From the NCBI GenBank assembly GCA_002327405.1, contig DCVO01000007.1:1-5126 (forward strand): a stretch of 5,126 bases of DNA, written 5' to 3'. Both the position numbers and the translations under genes were made by a program. How positions within the stretch are numbered: position 1 is the first letter of the stretch; every line of letters begins with the position of its first letter. Positions 1 to 5,126 of the stretch are shown here, one piece after another. The DNA comes from Thiobacillus sp. UBA2186 (GTDB lineage Bacteria; Pseudomonadota; Gammaproteobacteria; Burkholderiales; Thiobacillaceae). The notes under the pieces were generated by a model that made no database searches, had not been told where the DNA came from, and saw only the letters and a list, made by a program, of their open reading frames with translations.

Positions 1-285
1 ATCCTGATCAAGGTCAACCAGATCGGCACCCTGACCGAGACCTTCGAAGCCATCGAGACCGCCAAGCGCGCGGGCTACACCTCGGTGATCTCGCACCGTT
101 CCGGCGAGACCGAGGACAGCACCATCGCCGACCTGGCCGTGGCGACCAATGCGCTGCAGATCAAGACCGGCTCGCTGTCGCGTTCCGACCGCATGGCCAA
201 GTACAACCAGCTGCTGCGCATCGAAGAAGAACTCGGCGGCATGGCGTCCTATCCCGGACGCGATGCGTTTTACCAGATAGGCTAA
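1..285 (+). CDS. eno: Enolase, C-terminal part (5' end outside window)
   Basis: Enolase (phosphopyruvate hydratase) interconverts 2-phosphoglycerate and phosphoenolpyruvate in glycolysis and gluconeogenesis; it is cytoplasmic and Mg-dependent. The frame is open from base 1 and ends at TAA 283-285, giving 94 residues. They align without gaps to the end of the E. coli enzyme as I remember it. Window residue 4, the Lys of ILIKVNQIG, corresponds to catalytic Lys341. The SHRSGETED loop (residues 31-39) carries the His-Arg-Ser that binds phosphate (His369-Arg370-Ser371). Lys55 in QIKTGS corresponds to Lys392. By that numbering about 337 N-terminal residues lie upstream of the window. The C-terminus YQIG is ordinary and I see no damage. 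ftsB follows after 10 bp, the usual eno-ftsB pairing of beta- and gammaproteobacteria, so the two are probably co-transcribed. Confidence 0.98.
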   Translation: MLIKVNQIGTLTETFEAIETAKRAGYTSVISHRSGETEDSTIADLAVATNALQIKTGSLSRSDRMAKYNQLLRIEEELGGMASYPGRDAFYQIG

Positions 286-295
286 GTGCTGAGCG

Positions 296-595
296 ATGCG
301 CTGGCTTACGCCGCTGCTCATCGCGCTGATCTTGCTGTTGCAGTATCCGCTCTGGTTCGGCGACGGCGGTTGGTTGAAACTGTGGAGCCTGGGCGGCGAG
401 GTCGCCAGGCAGGAGGAACTGAACGGGAAATTGCGGGTGCGCAATGAAACCATCTCGGCCGAGGTGCGCGACCTCAAGGAGGCACGCGATGCCATCGAGG
501 AGCAGGCGCGCGGCGAACTGGGCATGATCCGTTCTGACGAGGTGTTCGTCCGCGTGGTGCCTGGCCAGGCGCCGCCTGAATCGGAAAGCAACTAG
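296..595 (+). CDS. ftsB: Cell division protein FtsB
   Basis: FtsB is a small bitopic inner-membrane protein that joins FtsL and FtsQ in the FtsQLB complex, which recruits and activates the septal synthase FtsWI. The 99-residue product has the family layout: a short cytoplasmic tip, one transmembrane helix (about residues 4-21, with polar Gln16 as in E. coli), a periplasmic coiled coil (about 29-72), and the conserved stretch EEQARGELGMIR (68-79) followed by E-V-F-V-R-V-V-P. Its first 60 residues align without gaps to E. coli FtsB as I remember it. Glu56, the position where Ala substitution gives a gain-of-function divisome in E. coli, is retained. The start is firm: an in-frame TGA at 290-292 lies just upstream and no other ATG precedes the core. 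No clear Shine-Dalgarno is visible, so translation may be coupled to eno. It was once called divIC-like or ygbQ. Confidence 0.96.
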   Translation: MRWLTPLLIALILLLQYPLWFGDGGWLKLWSLGGEVARQEELNGKLRVRNETISAEVRDLKEARDAIEEQARGELGMIRSDEVFVRVVPGQAPPESESN

Positions 596-610
596 GTTGT
601 AAGCTGAGTT

Positions 611-615
611 AGAGG
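611..615 (+). promoter_or_regulatory. Ribosome binding site of zipA (AGAGG)
   Basis: AGAGG ends five bases before ATG 621. It decides the start: the longer reading from GTG 615 would overlap this site and would only add Met-Pro ahead of MNELQIAL, so ATG 621 is preferred. Confidence 0.7.
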
Positions 616-620
616 TGCCC

Positions 621-1823
621 ATGAACGAACTGCAGATCGCACTGGCCCTGATTGGCGTCCTCGCGGTCATCGGCGTACTGATATACAACCGTCTGCAGGA
701 GCGAAAAATCCGCAGGCGGACCGAGGCCGGTTTCGCCAGGCCGGGCCGCGATATCCTGCTGGATGACGGTCCGGGCGGTTCCGGGTACGACAGACCGGAT
801 ACCAGTTTCTTCGAGCCGCTGATCAAGGACGAGGCCGGGCAGAGCATGTTTCATGGCCGCGATGTCCAGGAACCTCATTTCGGCGACACTGAAATATTGC
901 TGGATGCGGCGCTGTCCGAAGAATCCTATCCCCGGACAGCCGCCGTTTCCGAGGAAGCGGCCTGGCATCCGGCCGCCCCGCCGCCATCGCAGTCTCAGTC
1001 GGTGGCGGCCTATGATGAATCGATCGAATTCCGGTCCGTGCTGAAAAATCTGGACGGCATGGGGGCCGATGCGTTCGGTGATGCAATATTCGCCGCCGCC
1101 GAATTGGCCAAGCCCGTGCGCTGGCTGGCCTTGCCGCTCGGCAGCCCGGCATGGGAAGAACTCTCCCCGCAAAGCGGCAAGCGCTACCTGGAGGTACAGG
1201 CAGTCATGCAGTTGGCCGACCGCGATGGCCCGGCCGGAAAGCAGGACATGGACACCCTTTGCGGGCTGATACAGACGCTAGCCCAGGCGCAGGGCTGGCA
1301 GGCCCGCTGCGAAGATGTCGACGAAGCGGCACAGCGCGCGGCCTCGCTCGACAAGTTCTGCGCCGATGTGGACGTGCAGATCGGCCTCAATATCGTTGCG
1401 CGCGGCAGCGCCATGCTGCCGATTGCCCGCATGCGCCGGGAGGCGGAGGCGGCAGGCATGCGCCTTTCGGATGCCGGCGTTTACCAATTGCTCGACAGCC
1501 GCGGCGAAGTGCTGTTCATGCTGGGCAACCGCGAGCCGCATCCTTTCTCCGCCAGCAATCCGCACGAGCCGGAGACCAAGGGCGTGACGCTGTTGTTCGA
1601 CGTGCCGCGCGTGCCGGATGGGGTGAAGAACTTCGACGCCATGGTGACGCTGGGGCGCAAGCTCGCGCACGAAGCCGGCGGCCTGCTGGTGGACGACAAC
1701 CTGCGCCCGCTGACCGATGTCGGCATCGAAAAAATCCGCGCCCAGCTCGCCCAGATCTACGCCAGGATGGAAGCGCGCGGCGTGGCCGCAGGCAGTCGCC
1801 TGGCGCTCAGGCTCTTTTCCTGA
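621..1823 (+). CDS. zipA: ZipA-type FtsZ-binding membrane protein
   Basis: ZipA tethers and bundles FtsZ at the inner membrane early in division. The 400-residue product has the ZipA plan: a very short outside tip (MNE), one transmembrane helix (about 4-22), a basic cytoplasmic flank (RLQERKIRRR, 24-33), a variable acidic and Pro-rich linker (about 36-130), and a C-terminal ZipA domain (about 251-385). In that domain I see the strand GLNIVARG (255-262), the strand GVTLLFDVP (321-329), the helix FDAMVTLGRKLAHEAGG (338-354) and the typical turn DDNLRPLT (358-365). Residues about 134-250, including YLEVQAVMQLADR and LDKFCADVD, form an extra conserved-looking region absent from E. coli ZipA (328 residues); it may be a degenerate copy of the same fold. 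A long ZipA-like protein encoded just before ligA is a betaproteobacterial pattern. ligA begins 3 bp after the TGA and in the same frame. Family assignment is firm; FtsZ binding is inferred from the domain. Confidence 0.9.
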   Translation: MNELQIALALIGVLAVIGVLIYNRLQERKIRRRTEAGFARPGRDILLDDGPGGSGYDRPDTSFFEPLIKDEAGQSMFHGRDVQEPHFGDTEILLDAALSEESYPRTAAVSEEAAWHPAAPPPSQSQSVAAYDESIEFRSVLKNLDGMGADAFGDAIFAAAELAKPVRWLALPLGSPAWEELSPQSGKRYLEVQAVMQLADRDGPAGKQDMDTLCGLIQTLAQAQGWQARCEDVDEAAQRAASLDKFCADVDVQIGLNIVARGSAMLPIARMRREAEAAGMRLSDAGVYQLLDSRGEVLFMLGNREPHPFSASNPHEPETKGVTLLFDVPRVPDGVKNFDAMVTLGRKLAHEAGGLLVDDNLRPLTDVGIEKIRAQLAQIYARMEARGVAAGSRLALRLFS

Positions 1824-1826
1824 CCG

Positions 1827-3866
1827 ATGGTCCCGCAGGGCATCGCCGAGCGCGCGCGGGTGTTGCGCGATCTCGTCAACTACCACAACTACCGCTACTA
1901 CGTGCTCGACAGTCCGGAAATCCCGGACAAAGAGTACGACCGCCTGTTTCGCGAACTGCAGGAACTGGAGGCGGCGCACCCTGAACTGCTCACGCCCGAT
2001 TCGCCCACCCAGCGCGTGGGTGCGCCGCCGCTTTCCGAATTCGCGCAGGTCGCCCACCGCCAGCCCATGCTCTCGCTCAACAACGCCTTCGATGAAGCCG
2101 AAGTCAGCGCCTTCGACCGCCGGGTGCGCGAGGCGGCGGGGCGGGACGACATCGAATACGAGGTCGATCCCAAGTTCGACGGCCTGGCCATTAGCCTCAC
2201 CTTTGAAAACGGCGTCTTCACCCAGGGCGCCACGCGCGGCGACGGTTACACCGGCGAGGATGTCACCCAGAACCTGCGCACCGTATCCGCGATTCCGCTG
2301 CGCATCGCCGCCGACAAGCCGCCCAAACTATTGGAAGTGCGCGGCGAGGTGCTGATGCTGCACAAGGATTTCGAGGCGCTCAATGCCGCGCAGCGCGCCA
2401 AGGGCGAGAAGACCTTCGCCAACCCGCGCAACGCGGCGGCGGGCTCGCTGCGCCAGCTCGATTCGCGCATCACCGCCAGCCGCAAGCTCACCTTCTTCGC
2501 CTACGGCGTGGGCGAAGTGGAGGGCTGGACGCTGCCGAAGAAATTCAGCGACATCCTGCTGCAGTTGAAGGCGTGGCATTTTCCGGTGGCGGCGGAAAGC
2601 GAGGTGGTGCACGGTGTCGACGGCCTGCTCAAGTATTTCCATCGTCTGGGCGAAAAGCGCGACAAGCTGCCCTTCGACATCGACGGCGTGGTGTACAAGG
2701 TCAACGATCTCAGGCTGCAGACAGAGCTTGGCTACGTCTCACGCGCGCCGCGCTTCGCCATCGCGCACAAGTATCCTGCGCAGGAGGAAATCACCCAGGT
2801 GCTGGACATCGACGTGCAGGTGGGACGCACCGGCGCCATTACCCCGGTGGCGCGGCTGGCCCCGGTGTTCGTGGGCGGCGTCACCGTGACCAATGCCACC
2901 CTGCACAATGAGGACGAAGTGCGCCGCAAGGATGTGCGCATCGGCGACTGGGTGTCGGTACGGCGCGCGGGCGACGTGATTCCGGAAGTGGTGGCGGTGA
3001 TGCACGAGCGCCGGCCGAAGGATGCGCGCGAATTCGTCATGCCGAAGAAATGCCCGGTGTGCGGCTCGCATGTGGTGCGCGAGGAAGGCGAGGCGGTGGC
3101 GCGCTGCACCGGCGGGCTGTATTGCCCGGCGCAGCGCAAACAGGCGCTGCTGCACTTCGCCTCGCGCCGCGCGCTGGACATCGAAGGCTTGGGCGAGAAA
3201 ATCGTCGACCAACTGGTGGACAACGGCATCGTGCACAACCCTGCCGGCCTCTACAAGCTGGACATGGCCAAGGTCGCCAACCTGGAGCGCATGGCCGAGA
3301 AATCCGCTACCAACCTGCTTGCTGCCATCGAGAAAAGCCGCGGCACCACGCTGGCGCGCTTCATTTACGCGCTCGGCATCCGCAATGTCGGCGAAGCTAC
3401 GGCCAAGGACCTGGCGCGGCATTTCGGCAGCCTGGATGCGCTGATGGCAGCGGACGAGGAAGCGTTGATGCAGGTGCCCGACGTAGGGCCGGTGGTGGCG
3501 CAAAGCATCGCGCAGTTCTTCGCCGAGCAGCACAACCGCGAGGTCATCGAGCAGTTGCGCGCGGCAGGGGTGCACTGGCCGGAATCCGCGCCGCAGCGCA
3601 AGGCCGAGAGCGGGGCGCTCGCCGGCAAGACCTTGGTGTTGACCGGTACGCTGCCGAACATGACGCGCGACGAGGCCAGGGGCAGGATCGAGGCGGCGGG
3701 GGGCAAGGTGGCCGGCTCGGTGTCGAAGAAGACGGATTACGTGGTGGCTGGCGCCGATGCCGGGAGCAAATTAACAAAAGCGCAGGAATTGGGCGTTACC
3801 ATTTTGGACGAAGAGGCCTTGCTAAGGTTGCTCGAACCGGAAGCACAGGGCAAACTCGATTTCTAA
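1827..3866 (+). CDS. ligA: NAD+-dependent DNA ligase LigA
   Basis: LigA seals 3'-OH/5'-phosphate nicks in replication and repair, using NAD+ to adenylate its active-site lysine. At 679 residues it is full length (E. coli 671). Domain order: Ia NMN-binding domain (Y24, Y25, D34, Y37, D38 in the PEIPDKEYDR region); nucleotidyltransferase domain with motif I K116-F-D-G (adenylated Lys116, Asp118), TRGDG, motif III Glu174 in VRGEV, Arg201 and Arg209 in NPRNAAAGSLR, Asp286 and Lys291 in FDIDGVVYK, and motif V Lys315 in AHKYPAQ; OB fold (VQVGRTGAITPVARL); Cys4 zinc finger (Cys409, 412, 427, 433); helix-hairpin-helix region with GLG, GIRNVGEATA and VPDVGPVVA; and a C-terminal BRCT domain (about 596-672). 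The motif I neighbour at position 114 is Asp where Glu is usual. There is no visible Shine-Dalgarno before ATG 1827. With only CCG between zipA's stop and this ATG, reinitiation after zipA is likely. Confidence 0.99.
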   Translation: MVPQGIAERARVLRDLVNYHNYRYYVLDSPEIPDKEYDRLFRELQELEAAHPELLTPDSPTQRVGAPPLSEFAQVAHRQPMLSLNNAFDEAEVSAFDRRVREAAGRDDIEYEVDPKFDGLAISLTFENGVFTQGATRGDGYTGEDVTQNLRTVSAIPLRIAADKPPKLLEVRGEVLMLHKDFEALNAAQRAKGEKTFANPRNAAAGSLRQLDSRITASRKLTFFAYGVGEVEGWTLPKKFSDILLQLKAWHFPVAAESEVVHGVDGLLKYFHRLGEKRDKLPFDIDGVVYKVNDLRLQTELGYVSRAPRFAIAHKYPAQEEITQVLDIDVQVGRTGAITPVARLAPVFVGGVTVTNATLHNEDEVRRKDVRIGDWVSVRRAGDVIPEVVAVMHERRPKDAREFVMPKKCPVCGSHVVREEGEAVARCTGGLYCPAQRKQALLHFASRRALDIEGLGEKIVDQLVDNGIVHNPAGLYKLDMAKVANLERMAEKSATNLLAAIEKSRGTTLARFIYALGIRNVGEATAKDLARHFGSLDALMAADEEALMQVPDVGPVVAQSIAQFFAEQHNREVIEQLRAAGVHWPESAPQRKAESGALAGKTLVLTGTLPNMTRDEARGRIEAAGGKVAGSVSKKTDYVVAGADAGSKLTKAQELGVTILDEEALLRLLEPEAQGKLDF

Positions 3867-3895
3867 AATCAGGAAAACAATTTACACGGAGAAAA

Positions 3896-3950
3896 CAGAG
3901 GTAACAGAGGAAGGCAAAAAAATACTCTTGGGTTTCCTCTGTTCCCTCTG
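3896..3950. repeat. Intergenic inverted repeat between ligA and galU
   Basis: Two 17-base arms, CAGAGGTAACAGAGGAA (3896-3912) and TTCCTCTGTTCCCTCTG (3934-3950), are complementary at 16 of 17 positions; the one mismatch pairs 3902 with 3944. They enclose a 21-base loop (3913-3933) with a run of seven A. The left arm itself holds AACAGAGG twice. Weaker outer similarity continues: ACACGGAG at 3884-3891 faces CTCTTTGTG at 3955-3963. No T-run follows the stem on the + strand, so it is not a classical intrinsic terminator. Purine-rich CAGAGG-type palindromes of this style occur in many copies in some proteobacterial genomes as far as I recall, so a dispersed intergenic repeat is the best guess. It could still shape the ligA-galU transcript, as an attenuator or a stability hairpin. 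Confidence 0.75.
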
Positions 3951-3974
3951 CCAGCTCTTTGTGAAAAATCTTTT

Positions 3975-3982
3975 AAGAGAAG
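3975..3982 (+). promoter_or_regulatory. Ribosome binding site of galU
   Basis: The purine-rich stretch AAGAGAAG ends four bases before ATG 3987. It supports that start, which also matches the family's usual N-terminus. No convincing -35/-10 pair stands out in the 120-bp gap. Confidence 0.6.
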
Positions 3983-3986
3983 CAAA

Positions 3987-4856
3987 ATGCAAAAAGTCAC
4001 CAAAGCCGTATTCCCGGTCGCCGGCCTCGGCACCCGTTTCCTGCCGGCCACCAAGGCCAGCCCCAAGGAGATGCTGCCCATCGTCGACAAGCCTTTGATC
4101 CAGTACGCGGTGGAAGAGGCCATCGATGCCGGCATGACCGACATCATTTTCATCAGCAGCCGCACCAAGCGTACGGTGGAAGACCACTTCGACAAGGCCT
4201 ACGAGCTGGAAACCGAGCTGGAAATGCGCGGCAAGAACAGGGTGCTGGACCTGGTGCAGTCGATCAGGCCAAGCGGCATCAATTTCATCTACATCCGCCA
4301 GGCCGAGGCGCTCGGACTGGGGCATGCGGTGCTGTGCGCCAAGCCGGTGGTCGGCAACGAGCCCTTTGCGGTGATCCTGGCCGACGACCTCATCGACGCC
4401 TCCCCGCCGGTGATGAAGCAGATGGTGGACAAGTACGATTACTACCAGTGCTCGGTGCTGGGCGTGCAGGAAGTCGCCCCTGAAGAAACCGCATCCTACG
4501 GCATCGTCGATGCCAGTCTCCTGGGCGAACGGGTGTCGCGCGTGAACGCCATTGTGGAAAAACCCAAGCCCGAAGTCGCGCCCTCCAACCTTGGCGTGGT
4601 CGGCCGCTACATCCTGACGCCGCGCATCTTCCACTTTATCGAAAACCTCAAGCCCGGCGCCGGCGGCGAATTGCAACTGACCGACGCCATCGCCGCCCTG
4701 CTGCAGGAGCAGCAGGTGCTGGCCTATGCCTTCGAGGGCGTGCGCCACGACTGCGGCAGCAAGCTCGGCTATCTGCAGGCGACGGTCGAATATGCCATGA
4801 AGCATCCGGAAGTCAGCAGCGAGTTCGAGGCCTATCTCAAGTCCCGTTTTTGTTAG
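3987..4856 (+). CDS. galU: UTP-glucose-1-phosphate uridylyltransferase
   Basis: GalU makes UDP-glucose and pyrophosphate from UTP and glucose 1-phosphate in the cytoplasm. The product feeds LPS core, capsule or exopolysaccharide synthesis, galactose metabolism and, where present, trehalose synthesis. The 289-residue length is normal for the bacterial family. Visible signatures are the nucleotide-binding loop GLGTRFLPATKASPKEMLP (14-32, with Arg17 and Lys27), RQAEALGLGHAV, ADDLID (132-137, a likely Mg-binding Asp), YGIVD (171-175), VEKPKPEVAPSNLGVVGRY (190 onward, Lys192 a likely phosphate contact), GELQLTDAI, and FEGVRHDCGSKLGYL (249-263). The N-terminus MQKVTKAVFPVAG is that of typical GalU, so ATG 3987 is right. 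The 120-bp gap after ligA suggests it may have its own promoter. galF-type paralogues are similar, but all catalytic motifs are intact here, so active GalU is favoured. Confidence 0.97.
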   Translation: MQKVTKAVFPVAGLGTRFLPATKASPKEMLPIVDKPLIQYAVEEAIDAGMTDIIFISSRTKRTVEDHFDKAYELETELEMRGKNRVLDLVQSIRPSGINFIYIRQAEALGLGHAVLCAKPVVGNEPFAVILADDLIDASPPVMKQMVDKYDYYQCSVLGVQEVAPEETASYGIVDASLLGERVSRVNAIVEKPKPEVAPSNLGVVGRYILTPRIFHFIENLKPGAGGELQLTDAIAALLQEQQVLAYAFEGVRHDCGSKLGYLQATVEYAMKHPEVSSEFEAYLKSRFC

Positions 4857-4880
4857 GGGTTGGGAGTTAGGAACCAGGGG
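4856..4880 (+). other. G-rich tract after galU
   Basis: G-runs at 4856-4859 (GGGG), 4862-4864 (GGG), 4870-4871 (GG) and 4877-4880 (GGGG) are separated by loops of 2, 5 and 5 bases. This could form a two-layer G-quadruplex on the + strand or RNA. It begins inside the galU stop codon and abuts the palindromic element at 4881. It may be part of a dispersed GTTAGG-like intergenic repeat; function unknown. Confidence 0.4.
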
Positions 4881-4903
4881 CTAGTGTCTCAACCCATAAG
4901 TTT
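4881..4903 (+). repeat. Left terminal inverted repeat (23 bp)
   Basis: This arm is exactly complementary over 23 bases to 5026-5048. Complementarity stops at 4904/5025 (C facing C). It lies 24 bases after the galU stop codon. Confidence 0.9.
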
Positions 4904-4953
4904 CGCTATGTTCGACGCGCCCCGCATCGCCGATTGCTTTGTCGCTCATCCTC

Positions 4954-4973
4954 GCCATAGCTACGGCTATGGC
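4954..4973. repeat. Central hairpin of the palindromic element
   Basis: GCCATAGC and GCTATGGC are perfect 8-bp arms around the four-base loop TACG. The hairpin sits close to the midpoint of the element between the two terminal repeats. No T-run follows, so it is not a standard intrinsic terminator. Confidence 0.85.
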
Positions 4974-5025
4974 TGCGGTTCGCTTCGCGCACTTGGCGCG
5001 CGGATGCGCGTCTCGGCATGTACGC

Positions 5026-5048
5026 AAACTTATGGGTTGAGACACTAG
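5026..5048 (-). repeat. Right terminal inverted repeat (23 bp)
   Basis: This is the exact reverse complement of 4881-4903, ending in CTAG at 5045-5048. The following bases, starting CAGCCTGTCGGACTT, are not part of the repeat. Confidence 0.9.
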
Positions 5049-5126
5049 CAGCCTGTCGGACTTGAGGCTGATCTACTGCGCCGGTGGGAAGAGCGGTCCA
5101 TTTTTGGCTTGCGCCGAAACTAGCAA
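5049..5126. other. Unassigned sequence, possible edge of another element
   Basis: I see no gene here. The stretch begins CAGCCTGTCGGACTT, which resembles ends of some insertion sequences as I recall them, but one end alone cannot prove this. ACTAGCA occurs at 5044-5050 and again at 5119-5125, a 7-bp direct repeat that may be chance. TGCGCCG is also repeated directly (5077-5083 and 5110-5116). On the - strand a frame open from the window edge stops at 5073-5075 after 17 codons; it is too short to identify. Confidence 0.25.

Larger units (their letters stand above)
4881..5048. mobile_element. MITE-like palindromic element, 168 bp
   Basis: The element is bounded by perfect 23-bp inverted repeats: 4881-4903, starting CTAGTGTCTCAACCC, and 5026-5048, ending in the exact complement. 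Both ends finish in CTAG. Because CTAG is its own complement, it could be part of the repeat or a 4-bp target duplication. The 122-bp interior has a second short palindrome at its centre (4954-4973) and loosely matching flanks, so a single strand can fold into one long imperfect hairpin. No transposase fits in 168 bp, so it would have to be moved by an enzyme encoded elsewhere. An open frame across it (to TAG 5046-5048) shows no recognisable protein and reads into the terminal repeat, so I treat it as non-coding. Alternatives are a REP/BIME-like unit or a structural terminator for galU. I do not recognise the family by name. Confidence 0.65.

Noticed and set aside
615..620. GTG start for zipA six bases upstream of ATG
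   Set aside because: It would overlap the AGAGG binding site; ATG 621 has correct spacing and gives the typical short N-terminal tip.
161..847. - strand open frame of 228 codons across eno, ftsB and zipA
   Set aside because: It crosses three well-supported + strand genes and has low-complexity Arg/Pro/Ser composition with no recognised motif.
1896..1904. LigA Tyr25 where E. coli has His23 in the NMN-binding domain
   Set aside because: A Tyr-Tyr pair at this place is common in bacterial LigA as I recall it, so it is ordinary family variation.
1278..2057. - strand open frame of 259 codons across zipA and ligA
   Set aside because: It is antisense to conserved domains of both genes, with no start signal and no recognisable product.
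3881..3907. Possible promoter TTTACA (3881-3886) with TAACAG (3902-3907)
   Set aside because: The spacing is only 15 bases and the -10 match is poor; it also overlaps the inverted repeat, so it is not supported as a promoter.
3882..4805. Long - strand open frame of 307 codons opposite galU
   Set aside because: It is a shadow of a high-GC gene: the product is rich in His, Gln and Arg without a domain, while the + strand encodes unmistakable GalU over the same bases.
4860..5048. Open frame of 62 codons across the palindromic element
   Set aside because: It starts at TTG, ends inside the terminal repeat at its CTAG, has no ribosome binding site or recognisable domain, and its content is dictated by the palindrome.
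5073..5126. - strand frame open from the window edge, 17 codons, as a transposase C-terminus
   Set aside because: It is too short and matches no motif I recognise; it cannot be told from chance without the neighbouring sequence.

Overview
The window is a chromosomal housekeeping segment of a high-GC proteobacterium. All five genes lie on the + strand: the 3' end of eno (enolase), ftsB (divisome), a zipA-type gene (FtsZ-binding membrane anchor), ligA (NAD+-dependent DNA ligase) and galU (UDP-glucose pyrophosphorylase). The eno-ftsB pair occurs in beta- and gammaproteobacteria. A long zipA-like gene directly before ligA is typical of Betaproteobacteria. I therefore infer a betaproteobacterium, possibly of the Nitrosomonadales type; the order-level guess is weak and rests on remembered gene order and repeat style.

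Layout. Bases 1-285 encode the last 94 residues of enolase. After 10 bp comes ftsB (296-595), after 25 bp zipA (621-1823), and after only 3 bp ligA (1827-3866). This tight spacing suggests one transcript and coupled translation, at least for zipA-ligA. A 120-bp AT-richer gap (3867-3986) holds a 17-bp inverted repeat (16/17 pairs) and ends in a good ribosome binding site for galU (3987-4856). The last 270 bp contain no credible gene. They hold a G-rich tract right after galU, then a 168-bp MITE-like palindromic element (4881-5048) with perfect 23-bp terminal inverted repeats and a central 8-bp stem with a TACG loop, then 78 bp of unassigned sequence that may be the edge of another element.

How the genes fit together. 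FtsB (FtsQLB complex) and the ZipA-like protein (FtsZ tether) both serve septum formation. LigA seals nicks in replication and repair. GalU supplies UDP-glucose for envelope polysaccharides, and enolase is glycolytic. The coding region is conventional. The points worth a second look are the palindromic element after galU, the inverted repeat before it, a possible degenerate second ZipA-type domain inside the ZipA homologue, and the placement of ftsB directly before zipA-ligA. I found no sign of a wholly new biological system.
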